NCBI GenBank assembly: GCA_963618055.1
Contig: CAVERI010000105.1
Location: 1 to 8,532, forward strand
Direction of reading: 5' to 3'
Source: SFHK01 sp963618055
Lineage (GTDB): Bacteria > Bacillota > Clostridia > Christensenellales > Aristaeellaceae
DNA length: 8,532 nucleotides
How positions within the stretch are numbered: position 1 is the stretch's first letter; each line of letters begins with the position of its first letter. The position numbers and the translations under genes are program-made. Shown one piece after another: positions 1 through 6,395 of this stretch. The notes beneath the pieces are model-generated. The model saw nothing but the letters and a program-made list of their open reading frames with translations, was not told the origin of the DNA and did not search any database.

Positions 1-909
1 AACGCCATCGCCGGCGGCTTCCAGGGTCAGCGCCAGTGGACGGACTTCTATCCGAACTGCGACTTCCCCGAGGCTATGCTGAACACCTCCTTTGACCACA
101 ACGGCGCGCGCGAGCCGTTCATTCTGGCCACCGAAAACGACGTGCTGAACGGCTTCGGCATGCTGTTTATGAAGCTGCTCACCGGCCGCGCCCAGATGTT
201 CGCGGACGTGCGCACCTATTGGAGCCCCGAGGCCGTCAAGCGCTGCACCGGCTACGACGTAGAGGGCGTTGCGAAGGAAAACGGCGGCTTCATCCACCTG
301 ATCAACTCCGGCGCGTGCTGCCTTGACGCGAACGGCCAGGCCGTGGACGCGAACGGCGAGCGCCTGATGAAGAAGTGGTGGGAAGTGACCGAGGAAGATC
401 AGAAGGCGATCATGGCGCACACCACGTGGAACTACGCCGATCTGGGCTACTTCCGCGGCGGCGGATATTCCTCCCGTTTCGTGACCGACTGTGAGATGCC
501 CGCCACGATGATTCGTCTGAACCTTGTCGAGGGTCTGGGGCCGATGCTGCAGATTGCCGAGGGCTGGACGGTCAAGCTGCCGGACGAGGTGAACGACAAG
601 CTGTGGAAGCGCACCGACTACACCTGGCCGTGCACGTGGTTCGCTCCGCGCTGCGACGGCAAGGAAGGCAGCCCGTTCAAGACGGCCTACGACGTGATGA
701 ACAACTGGGGCGCGAACCACGGCGCGATCAGCTACGGCCACATCGGCGCGGATCTGATTACCTTCTGCTCCATGCTGCGCATCCCGGTCGCCATGCACAA
801 CGTGCCCGTGTCGGATATCTTCCGTCCCGCCTGCTGGAACGCGTTCGGCATGGATAAGGAGGGCGCCGACTATCGCGCCTGCGCGAACTACGGCCCGATG
901 TACAAATAA
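1..909 (+). CDS. fucI: L-fucose isomerase, C-terminal part (5' end outside window)
   Basis: Cytoplasmic metal-dependent aldose-ketose isomerase that converts L-fucose to L-fuculose (also D-arabinose to D-ribulose), the first step of fucose catabolism. The reading frame is open from base 1 and stops with TAA at 907-909. This gives 302 residues, about the C-terminal half of a roughly 590-residue family member. I match it from memory to E. coli FucI: the stretches GGFQGQRQWTD, REPFILATEND, FADVRTYWSPEA, FRGGGYSSRF, LQIAEGW, TWFAPR, NWGANHG and ACANYGP all align. The expected Mn ligands are present: Glu in ATEND (133-135), Asp in FADVR (205-207, 24 residues later as in E. coli) and His in GANHG (718-720). 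The ATG at 76 is internal, not the start. A hairpin terminator follows. The open point is whether fucose or D-arabinose is the natural substrate. Confidence 0.95.
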   Translation, partial: NAIAGGFQGQRQWTDFYPNCDFPEAMLNTSFDHNGAREPFILATENDVLNGFGMLFMKLLTGRAQMFADVRTYWSPEAVKRCTGYDVEGVAKENGGFIHLINSGACCLDANGQAVDANGERLMKKWWEVTEEDQKAIMAHTTWNYADLGYFRGGGYSSRFVTDCEMPATMIRLNLVEGLGPMLQIAEGWTVKLPDEVNDKLWKRTDYTWPCTWFAPRCDGKEGSPFKTAYDVMNNWGANHGAISYGHIGADLITFCSMLRIPVAMHNVPVSDIFRPACWNAFGMDKEGADYRACANYGPMYK

Positions 910-930
910 GCAAACGGTTTTCTGAATACG

Positions 931-963
931 AAAGCGGCTTGGCGCGGAGTCAGGCCGCTTTTT
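931..963 (+). terminator. Rho-independent terminator after fucI
   Basis: Bases 931-941 pair with 951-961 (AAAGCGGC with GCCGCTTT, then a G-U wobble and two more pairs) around a 9-base loop. A run of five T (959-963) ends the structure. It lies 21 bases after the fucI stop. The T run is short and shared with the stem, so some read-through into the next gene is possible. I saw no convincing promoter between this hairpin and the start at 1018. Confidence 0.6.
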
Positions 964-1017
964 CTGAACCGCCTGACGGAGGCGCGTCCGTTTGAGAAAC
1001 AGGGGAGGAAAAACGGC

Positions 1018-2001
1018 ATGAACATTGACCCGATCGTAACCAAGGTTCTGGAAACCGTGAAGAGGCACGAGCTGTCCACCGGCGCATACGCGAGATGGAC
1101 GATTCCCGAGCCGGGGCGCAGCATGGGCGTGAACGAATACGGCTGCGCCGACGCGGCCAACCTGCTGTACACCGTGGGCGCGCCGGTGCGCGACCCCGCC
1201 GAGCGCGCGAAATGGGTGGAGACGATGCAGAACATGCAGGCTCCGGACACGGGACTGTTTTCCGAGCCGACGCATCACCCGTTTCACACCACGGCGCACT
1301 GCGTCGCCGCGCTGGAGCTGTTTGACGCGCTGCCGCGCTGCGAGCTGACCGAGATGAAGAGGTATCTGGACACCGAAAAGCTGCACGAGCTGCTGGAGGG
1401 TCTGGACTGGGATCACAATCCGTGGCCGATGTCCCACCGCGGCGCGGGACTGTTCGCGGCACTGACGATCACGCGCAGCGCGAGCCTTGAATGGCAGAAC
1501 GACTATTTCCGGTGGCTGAAGGAGCATTGCGACCCCGAATACGGCATGAGCTATCGCGGCCGCATCGGCGCGGACATTCCCGCGCATCACATGTACGGCT
1601 GGTTCCACTATCTGTTCAACCACGCCTGCGCGCGGCGGCCGATTCCGTATGCCGAGAAGCTGATTGACAGCTGCATTGCGATGTACGACCGAAACGAGAT
1701 GGGCGCGCCGTTCGGCGTGAGCTGCGGCTTTATGGAGATCGACTGGGTGTTTTGCCTGAACCGCGCGTCCCGGCAGACGGCGCATCGCCGCGAGGAGGTT
1801 CGCGACCGTCTTTCGCGCTTCGCGAAGGGCTATGTGGGCTACCTGCTGAACGCCGACCCGAGGACGGATAAGTCCTTTGACGATCTGCACATGCTGTTCG
1901 GCGCGATGTGCGCGCTTTCGGAGCTTCAGACGGCGCTGCCCGGCGAATATCTGTCCACCGTGCCGCTGAAAATCGTGCTCGACCGCCGTCCGTTCATTTG
2001 A
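1018..2001 (+). CDS. Uncharacterised protein, predicted (alpha/alpha)6 toroid
   Basis: Function unknown; 327 residues, no signal peptide, no membrane segment, so probably cytoplasmic. The ATG at 1018 has GGGGAGG 9 bases upstream. The protein has a roughly 50-residue period. Comparable helix-start motifs occur near residues 39 (NEYGCADAANLLYTV), 86 (HHPFHTTAHCVAALEL), 140 (HRGAGLFAALT), 190 (HHMYGWFHYLFNH), 240 (EIDWVFCLNRA) and 288 (DDLHMLFGAMCALSEL). Six helical hairpins at this spacing suggest an (alpha/alpha)6 toroid, the fold class of several glycoside hydrolases, sugar epimerases and terpenoid-cyclase-like proteins. The repeats start with polar residues (His86, His87, His90, His140, Arg141, His190, His191, Asp242, Asp288, Asp289, His291) that would point into one central cavity. 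This looks like an active site or metal site. The neighbour fucI hints at sugar-related chemistry, but that is inference only. The downstream gene starts 54 bases after its stop. Confidence 0.85.
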   Translation: MNIDPIVTKVLETVKRHELSTGAYARWTIPEPGRSMGVNEYGCADAANLLYTVGAPVRDPAERAKWVETMQNMQAPDTGLFSEPTHHPFHTTAHCVAALELFDALPRCELTEMKRYLDTEKLHELLEGLDWDHNPWPMSHRGAGLFAALTITRSASLEWQNDYFRWLKEHCDPEYGMSYRGRIGADIPAHHMYGWFHYLFNHACARRPIPYAEKLIDSCIAMYDRNEMGAPFGVSCGFMEIDWVFCLNRASRQTAHRREEVRDRLSRFAKGYVGYLLNADPRTDKSFDDLHMLFGAMCALSELQTALPGEYLSTVPLKIVLDRRPFI

Positions 2002-2041
2002 CGAAGGGCAGGCGCATATGCTGCTTACACGAGGATGGTTC

Positions 2042-2048
2042 GGGGAGG
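2042..2048 (+). promoter_or_regulatory. Ribosome binding site that decides a TTG start
   Basis: GGGGAGG lies 7 bases before an in-frame TTG at 2056. The upstream in-frame ATG at 2035 overlaps this site and has no site of its own. The downstream ATG at 2071 has only a weak GAAG. TTG is therefore the most likely start. Confidence 0.65.
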
Positions 2049-2055
2049 CGGTATT

Positions 2056-2448
2056 TTGCGCGAAGACAGAATGGAACGCGCCTTCCGCGTGCTGCGCGGG
2101 GCGCTGGCCGCGGGGGCGATTACGCTTTTGCTGATGGCGGGCATCACGCTGCTGGTAATCTACGCGGGGCTGCGCACCACGCACCTGACGGCGATCAATC
2201 AGGCTGTGAAGCTCGTGAGCATCGTCGCGGGCACGCTGTTCGCCGTGGGCGTCGGCGGGGAAAAGGGGCTTCTTACGGGCGCGCTGGTGGGCATGCTGTA
2301 CATGCTGCTCGGCTACGGCTTCTATAGCCTGATTGACGGCTCCGAGCCTGCGGCCAAGGTGCTGGCCATGGAGCTTGCGGCGGGCGCGCTGGTCGGCGCG
2401 GCGGTCGGGGTTGTACTGGCCAACCTGCGCGGGCGAAGACGCGCGTAG
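2056..2448 (+). CDS. Small four-helix membrane protein, TIGR04086-like
   Basis: Integral membrane protein of unknown function, 130 residues from the TTG start at 2056 (137 if the ATG at 2035 is used). Four hydrophobic segments are visible at about residues 15-38, 49-68, 70-92 and 102-123, rich in Ala, Gly and Leu. A charged N-terminus (REDRMER) precedes them and a basic tail (RGRRRA) follows. Length, four-helix layout and the glycine pattern GVGGEKGLLTGALVG resemble the TIGR04086 family of small Firmicute membrane proteins, which has no established role. I recall this family rather than having searched it. The gene follows the toroid protein by 54 bases on the same strand and is closed by a large hairpin, so the two are probably co-transcribed. 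There are no catalytic-looking residues. Confidence 0.75.
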   Translation: MREDRMERAFRVLRGALAAGAITLLLMAGITLLVIYAGLRTTHLTAINQAVKLVSIVAGTLFAVGVGGEKGLLTGALVGMLYMLLGYGFYSLIDGSEPAAKVLAMELAAGALVGAAVGVVLANLRGRRRA

Positions 2449-2464
2449 CGCGAAAGAAATCTGC

Positions 2465-2510
2465 ATACGAAAAGGGAAGCGGCTTGGAGGCTGCTTCCTT
2501 TTATTCGTAT
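2465..2510 (+). terminator. Large hairpin terminator after the membrane protein gene
   Basis: An outer stem ATACGAA/TTCGTAT (2465-2471 with 2504-2510) encloses an inner stem AAAAGG-AAGCGGC/GCTGCTTCCTTTT. The inner stem has one bulged G, one G-U wobble and a loop around TTGGAG. The inner hairpin ends in CCTTTTA and would work on the plus strand. The A-rich 5' arm could also terminate minus-strand transcripts. It separates the membrane gene from the ABC operon promoter. Confidence 0.7.
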
Positions 2511-2593
2511 AAAATTGCGCGGGACAGGCGAAAAATGGGCGACGAACGCCGCACGGGAAATTTTACAGGTTGCGCGATGAATAAAATTACATA

Positions 2594-2622
2594 TTGACAG
2601 TATGCCATAAAAATGGTATTAT
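2594..2622 (+). promoter_or_regulatory. Sigma-A promoter of the sugar ABC operon
   Basis: TTGACA (2594-2599) and TATTAT (2617-2622) are separated by exactly 17 bases, close to the vegetative consensus. It sits in an AT-rich stretch that contrasts with the GC-rich genes around it. Transcription should start near 2629, leaving a leader of about 53 bases before the TTG start at 2682. An imperfect inverted repeat (2602-2619) covers the spacer and -10 box. Confidence 0.85.
2602..2619. promoter_or_regulatory. Possible operator: inverted repeat in the ABC promoter
   Basis: ATGCCAT (2602-2608) faces ATGGTAT (2613-2619) across four A bases; six of seven positions are complementary. It overlaps the spacer and most of the -10 box, where a bound repressor would block RNA polymerase. 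No regulator gene is present in the window. The repeat is short and AT-rich, so chance is a real alternative. Confidence 0.35.
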
Positions 2623-2667
2623 ATTCGTATCCAATGACAAAGCGGTGCAATAAAACACAATTATAGT

Positions 2668-2674
2668 AAGGAGG
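2668..2674 (+). promoter_or_regulatory. Ribosome binding site that decides a TTG start
   Basis: AAGGAGG lies 7 bases before TTG at 2682, the ideal distance. The first in-frame ATG (2694) would be 19 bases away, too far. The ATPase therefore most likely starts at TTG. Confidence 0.8.
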
Positions 2675-2681
2675 GAACGCC

Positions 2682-4184
2682 TTGGAGCAGCCGATGCTGG
2701 AAATGCGAGGAATCCAAAAGTATTTCCCTGGCGTTCACGCGCTGGACGACTGTCAGTTTGAGCTTCGCGCGGGAGAGGTGCATGCGCTGGTGGGAGAAAA
2801 CGGCGCGGGAAAGTCCACGCTGATGAAGATCCTTGCAGGCATTTATCCGCGCGACGGAGGAAGCGTGCGACTGGACGGCAGGGAAATCCGTGCGAGGAAT
2901 ACGCTGGAAGCGCAGCGATTGGGCATCAGCATCATTCATCAGGAAATCAACCTCATGCAGGATCTGACGGTTTCCGAGAATATCTTCATTGGCCGCGAGC
3001 CCGCGCGCGGGATTGTTCTGAATCGTGCAAAGCAGAACATGCAGACAAATCAGCTGCTTGATTCGCTGCACCTGACGGATATTCGCGCGGACACACGCGT
3101 GCGCACGCTTACCGTCGCCAAGCAGCAGATGGTCGAAATTGCCAAGGCGCTGTCATTCAGCAATACACGGATTCTGATCATGGACGAGCCGACGGCGGCG
3201 TTGACGGAATCGGAAATCGAGGATTTGTTCACCTTCATCCGAAGGCTGAAGGCGCAGGGCGTGGGCATCGTTTACATATCGCACCGCATGGAGGAGCTTC
3301 GCATAATCGCCGACCGCGTGACTGTCATGCGCGACGGCCGATACGTCGGCACGCGCGATATGGCGGATGTATCCATGGATGAGATTATCAGCATGATGGT
3401 TGGCCGCGTGATCTATGAGCAGCCGAAGGAGCGTTCCGCGGTTGCGGCGGATGCGCCCGTTGTGCTGGAGGTAAACCATTTGCAGTCTCCGGTCGTCAGA
3501 GATGTGAGCTTTACACTGCGAAGGGGAGAGATTCTCGGGCTTGCCGGCCTGATGGGCGCGGGACGCACGGAGGTCGCGCGTCTGATTTGCGGCGCAGACC
3601 CCATGATCAAGGGCGAAATTCGGGTTCGCGGCAAAAAAATGCACATCAAGTCGCCGAACGACGCGGTGCACGCGGGCATCGGGTATCTGTCGGAGGATCG
3701 AAAGCGCTTCGGGCTGTGCCTCGGGCTTTCCGTGGCGGATAACGTCGCGCTGCCGAATCTGGATGCGATGACGTCCGGCCCTGTGATAAACGACCGAAAG
3801 GTATCGCATACAGCCGAAAAATACGTGAATCGCATTCAGATTAAAACGCCGGGCGTTCACGCGCCGACGCACGGGCTGTCCGGCGGCAACCAGCAAAAGG
3901 TCGTCATCGGCAAATGGCTGGAGAGGAACTGCGATATTCTCATTTTCGATGAGCCGACGCGCGGCATCGACGTAGGCGCAAAGAGCGAAATCTATAAATT
4001 GATGAACGAATTGGTTCGTCAAGGCAAGTCAATCATCATGATCTCCTCGGAAATGCCGGAGCTGATGCGCATGTCGGATCGAATCGTGGTCATGTGCGAA
4101 GGCGCGAAGACCGGCGAAATGCTCATTGAGGAAGCGACGCAGGAAAAGATCATGACCCTTGCGACACAGCATACGGGAGGCTGA
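2682..4184 (+). CDS. Sugar ABC importer ATPase, two fused nucleotide-binding domains (RbsA/MglA type)
   Basis: Cytoplasmic ATPase that drives monosaccharide import with the permease and binding protein encoded next. It has 500 residues, the usual length for this family, and a TTG start. Domain 1: Walker A GENGAGKST at 38-46, Q-loop Gln87, signature LTVAKQQ at 143-149, Walker B ILIMDEP at 164-170, H-loop His201. Domain 2: degenerate Walker A GLMGAGRTE at 289-297 (no GKS/T), signature LSGGNQQK at 399-406, Walker B ILIFDEP at 419-425, and SSE at 455-457 where His would be. The degenerate second site is normal for RbsA, MglA and XylG relatives, so it is not a defect. The first signature has LT rather than the common LS. 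The stop is 3 bases before the permease start, whose ribosome binding site lies inside this gene, so the two are translationally coupled. The exact sugar cannot be read from this subunit. Confidence 0.95.
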   Translation: MEQPMLEMRGIQKYFPGVHALDDCQFELRAGEVHALVGENGAGKSTLMKILAGIYPRDGGSVRLDGREIRARNTLEAQRLGISIIHQEINLMQDLTVSENIFIGREPARGIVLNRAKQNMQTNQLLDSLHLTDIRADTRVRTLTVAKQQMVEIAKALSFSNTRILIMDEPTAALTESEIEDLFTFIRRLKAQGVGIVYISHRMEELRIIADRVTVMRDGRYVGTRDMADVSMDEIISMMVGRVIYEQPKERSAVAADAPVVLEVNHLQSPVVRDVSFTLRRGEILGLAGLMGAGRTEVARLICGADPMIKGEIRVRGKKMHIKSPNDAVHAGIGYLSEDRKRFGLCLGLSVADNVALPNLDAMTSGPVINDRKVSHTAEKYVNRIQIKTPGVHAPTHGLSGGNQQKVVIGKWLERNCDILIFDEPTRGIDVGAKSEIYKLMNELVRQGKSIIMISSEMPELMRMSDRIVVMCEGAKTGEMLIEEATQEKIMTLATQHTGG

Positions 4185-4187
4185 AGC

Positions 4188-5180
4188 ATGAGAAAGAAGC
4201 TGAACCTTCAGGCGCTTCTCGCGCCGGCGGCACTGGTGATTCTCTATGTGTTCTTTGCCATATTCGGAAAGAACTTCTTTGACGTGTATACTCTGAAAAC
4301 CATCCTTGAGTCCTCGTACTACGTGGGCTTTATGGCGTTTGGCGTGACGTTTGTAATCATCTCCGGCGGCATTGATCTTTCGCTGGGCTCGAACATGATG
4401 TGCTCGGCGCTGATCGGCTGCTACGCTTTCAGCAAGTGGGGATGGCCGCTGTGGACGGGGCTTCTGCTCTGCGTCGCGGTGGGCACGGCGTTTGGCTTCC
4501 TGAACGGCGTGATGATCGCGAAATTCAAGCTGCCGCCGTTTATCGCAACGCTCGGCACGCAGATGGTTACGCTTGGTCTGGGTTCCATCATTACCAACGT
4601 TCAGACGCAGCGCTTCCCGACCGTCGGCACGGCAAACGAATGGTTCAAGCAGGTGTTTTACCGCTGCAATCTCAACATCAATGGCTTATCGATCAAGGGC
4701 TTCCCGATTGGCGCGGTGTATCTGTTTGCGGCGTTTTTCCTCTCCATGTTCCTTCTGAGCAAGACGAAATTCGGGCGCTACGCGCTGGCAATCGGCTCGA
4801 ATGAAGAGGCCGCGCGGCTGTCCGGCGTAAAAACCGCGAACTGGAAGATTTTGATCTACACTGTATGCGGGTTCTTCTGCGCAGTTGCGGGCATCTTCTA
4901 CGCGGCGTGCTACACGACCGTAATTCCCGGAACGGGCAACGGCCTTGAAATGAACGGCATTACCGCGGTAATTATTGGCGGTACGTCCATGGCGGGCGGC
5001 TCCGGATCGATTATCGGCACGATGATCGGCGTGTTCATCATGTCCGTGCTCAAAAACGGGCTTCCGTCGATCGGGCTTCAGTCGCAGTGGCAGACGTTCT
5101 TTACCGGCTTGGTCGTTATCGGCGCGGTGCTTCTGGATCAGGCGCGAATCCGTGCGGCGTCCAGAGTCCGCAAAAACTGA
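4188..5180 (+). CDS. Sugar ABC importer permease (RbsC family)
   Basis: Integral membrane subunit, 330 residues, that presumably forms the sugar channel as a dimer with the ATPase. The family signatures are in order: ISGGIDLSLGS at 59-69, PPFIATLGTQ at 116-125, the ATPase-contacting loop GSNEEAARLSGV at 203-214, and GNGLEMNGITAVIIGG at 250-265 followed by a glycine-rich MAGGSGS. Hydrophobic segments cover most of the chain, starting with residues 9-26. Length and motifs fit the BPD_transp_2 family of ribose, galactose and xylose permeases. The ATG at 4188 has GGGAGG (4175-4180) 7 bases upstream, overlapping the end of the ATPase gene. The binding-protein gene follows after 66 bases with a small hairpin between them. 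Substrate is not determined; fucose, arabinose, ribose and galactose are all possible. Confidence 0.95.
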   Translation: MRKKLNLQALLAPAALVILYVFFAIFGKNFFDVYTLKTILESSYYVGFMAFGVTFVIISGGIDLSLGSNMMCSALIGCYAFSKWGWPLWTGLLLCVAVGTAFGFLNGVMIAKFKLPPFIATLGTQMVTLGLGSIITNVQTQRFPTVGTANEWFKQVFYRCNLNINGLSIKGFPIGAVYLFAAFFLSMFLLSKTKFGRYALAIGSNEEAARLSGVKTANWKILIYTVCGFFCAVAGIFYAACYTTVIPGTGNGLEMNGITAVIIGGTSMAGGSGSIIGTMIGVFIMSVLKNGLPSIGLQSQWQTFFTGLVVIGAVLLDQARIRAASRVRKN

Positions 5181-5190
5181 TCGTCTCCGG

Positions 5191-5205
5191 CCGGGTGTAT
5201 CCCGG
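5191..5205 (+). other. Small intercistronic hairpin before the binding-protein gene
   Basis: CCGGG (5191-5195) and CCCGG (5201-5205) pair perfectly around TGTAT. There is no T run, so it is unlikely to be a terminator. Hairpins in such gaps can protect mRNA ends and help raise binding-protein levels over permease levels. That role here is inference. Confidence 0.4.
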
Positions 5206-5230
5206 TGAGAATAAACAGACCCAATAAGAA

Positions 5231-5237
5231 AAGGAGG
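5231..5237 (+). promoter_or_regulatory. Ribosome binding site that fixes the binding-protein start
   Basis: AAGGAGG lies 9 bases before ATG at 5247. An earlier in-frame ATG at 5205 has no site and would place a charged stretch ahead of the signal peptide, so it is rejected. Confidence 0.9.
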
Positions 5238-5246
5238 AACCCCAAC

Positions 5247-6305
5247 ATGAAGAAGACCCTTGCAGTCCTGCTGGCTTTCCTGATGGTGCTCGCGATGTGC
5301 GCCGGCGCCCTCGCCGAGGAGAAGCTCTACATCCCCGTGATTTCGAAGGGCTTCCAGCACCAGTTCTGGCAGACCGTCTACGCCGGCGCGCAGAAGGCTG
5401 CCGCGGACTATGGCGTGGACATTTACTTCGACGGCCCCGCTTCTGAAACGGACGTAGACGATCAGGTGGAAATGCTCAAGTCCGAAATGGCCAAGAAGCC
5501 GAAGGCGCTCGCGCTGGCGGCTCTTTCGACGGATGCGGTTATGAGCGAGCTTCAGGAGTGCCTTGAGAAGGGCATCCCGGTCATCGGCTTCGATTCCGGC
5601 GTGCCGAACGCTCCCGAAGGCGCGATCAAGGCGACCGCCTCCACCAACAATGAGAACGCCGCGGCGCTCGCTGCCGAGAAGCTGATGGAGCAGGAGGGCT
5701 TCGTCGATCTGCTCAAGGCCGCGACGGCTGACAAGCCCGTGGTCATCGGCGTTATCTCCCAGGAAGCCGTTTCCGCGTCCATCGTCGGGCGCACGACCGG
5801 CTTCGTCAACAAGATGAGCGAGCTGGCGGGCGCGTACAACACCGTGTCCGTGACCGGCCACGATCTGTGGAAGAACGAAGTGAAGGACGCGGGCGTGATC
5901 ATCAACGTTCAGGTTTCCGCGACCACGCAGGTTACCGACCTGGTCAGCACCTCGAACGCGGTTCTGAACCTTGATGGTCTGAAGGCCGTGTTCCTCTCCA
6001 ATGAGAACGCCGTTACCGGCTTCCTCTCCGCTACGGCTGACGGCTCCGACCTTGCCGAGGGCGGCCGCTACGATGGACTGATGGTCGCCGGCTTCGACGC
6101 GGGCGCTTCCCAGAAGAACGCCGTTCGCAACGGCTGGTTCATCGGCTCCGTTACGCAGGATCCCTACATGATCGGCTACTACGCGGTTGAGCTGGCTGTG
6201 AAGGCAGCCAACGGCGAGGAGGTGCACGACGTGGATACCGGCGCGCAGTGGTACACCGCCGAGAATATCGACGACGAAATGATCTCCATGCTGGTTTACG
6301 ACTGA
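5247..6305 (+). CDS. Sugar ABC importer substrate-binding protein (RbsB-like, Peripla_BP_4 class)
   Basis: Exported sugar receptor, 352 residues, that delivers substrate to the permease. Signal peptide: MKK, a hydrophobic core (5-17), then cleavage probably after ALA at 21-23 by signal peptidase I. Cys18 follows LAM, which is a poor lipobox because Met occupies the small-residue position. Lipid anchoring is therefore possible but not well supported. The mature chain begins EEKLYIPVISKG and shows the two-lobed ribose-binding layout. Candidate sugar contacts are Phe36/Phe40/Trp41 (KGFQHQFW), Asp116 (GFDSG), Arg182 (GRTTGF), Asn253 (LSNEN), Asp284 (GFDAG) and Gln304 (VTQDP). It is the last gene of the operon, in the order ATPase, permease, binding protein as in rbsACB. 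Phe codons are almost all TTC and Lys codons mostly AAG, a stronger bias than in the ATPase, which fits high expression. The ligand is unknown. Confidence 0.93.
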   Translation: MKKTLAVLLAFLMVLAMCAGALAEEKLYIPVISKGFQHQFWQTVYAGAQKAAADYGVDIYFDGPASETDVDDQVEMLKSEMAKKPKALALAALSTDAVMSELQECLEKGIPVIGFDSGVPNAPEGAIKATASTNNENAAALAAEKLMEQEGFVDLLKAATADKPVVIGVISQEAVSASIVGRTTGFVNKMSELAGAYNTVSVTGHDLWKNEVKDAGVIINVQVSATTQVTDLVSTSNAVLNLDGLKAVFLSNENAVTGFLSATADGSDLAEGGRYDGLMVAGFDAGASQKNAVRNGWFIGSVTQDPYMIGYYAVELAVKAANGEEVHDVDTGAQWYTAENIDDEMISMLVYD

Positions 6306-6319
6306 TTCGGATAATCCCA

Positions 6320-6352
6320 AAGGGGCTGCTCCGCAAAACGGGGCAGCCCCTT
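6320..6352. terminator. Strong hairpin between convergent genes
   Basis: Bases 6320-6333 pair with 6339-6352 over 14 bp (AAGGGGCTGC with GCAGCCCCTT plus an inner GC stem including one G-U wobble) around a CAAAA loop. It is 14 bases after the binding-protein stop and 43 bases from the amidohydrolase stop, so it probably ends both operons. The T run is poor on both sides (TTCCC on plus, TTTGGG on minus), so termination may be incomplete. Confidence 0.65.
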
Positions 6353-6395
6353 CCCGTGCGGCGCATTCCTCGCGGAACGCCGGAGAGAGGATGCG

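Noticed and set aside
2018..2060. Small open frame starting at ATG 2018 before the membrane protein gene
   Set aside because: It is in a different frame, has only a weak upstream AGGGCAGG, and its product shows no recognisable feature.
3548..3574. Broken second nucleotide-binding site in the ATPase (no GKS/T)
   Set aside because: The degenerate GLMGAGRTE is a normal feature of RbsA/MglA relatives, not a mutation.
3153..4022. Minus-strand open frame of 289 codons inside the ATPase gene
   Set aside because: It is antisense to conserved ABC motifs, and its Arg/His-rich product is not recognisable as protein-like.
5205..5246. Upstream ATG as start of the binding protein
   Set aside because: It would add 14 mostly charged residues before the signal peptide and has no ribosome binding site; the ATG at 5247 has AAGGAGG at 9 bases.
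4686..6320. Long open frame on the minus strand (544 codons)
   Set aside because: It lies wholly antisense to the permease and binding-protein genes, has low-complexity His/Arg/Gly-rich composition, matches no family, and has no ribosome binding site. It is a by-product of GC-rich codon use.
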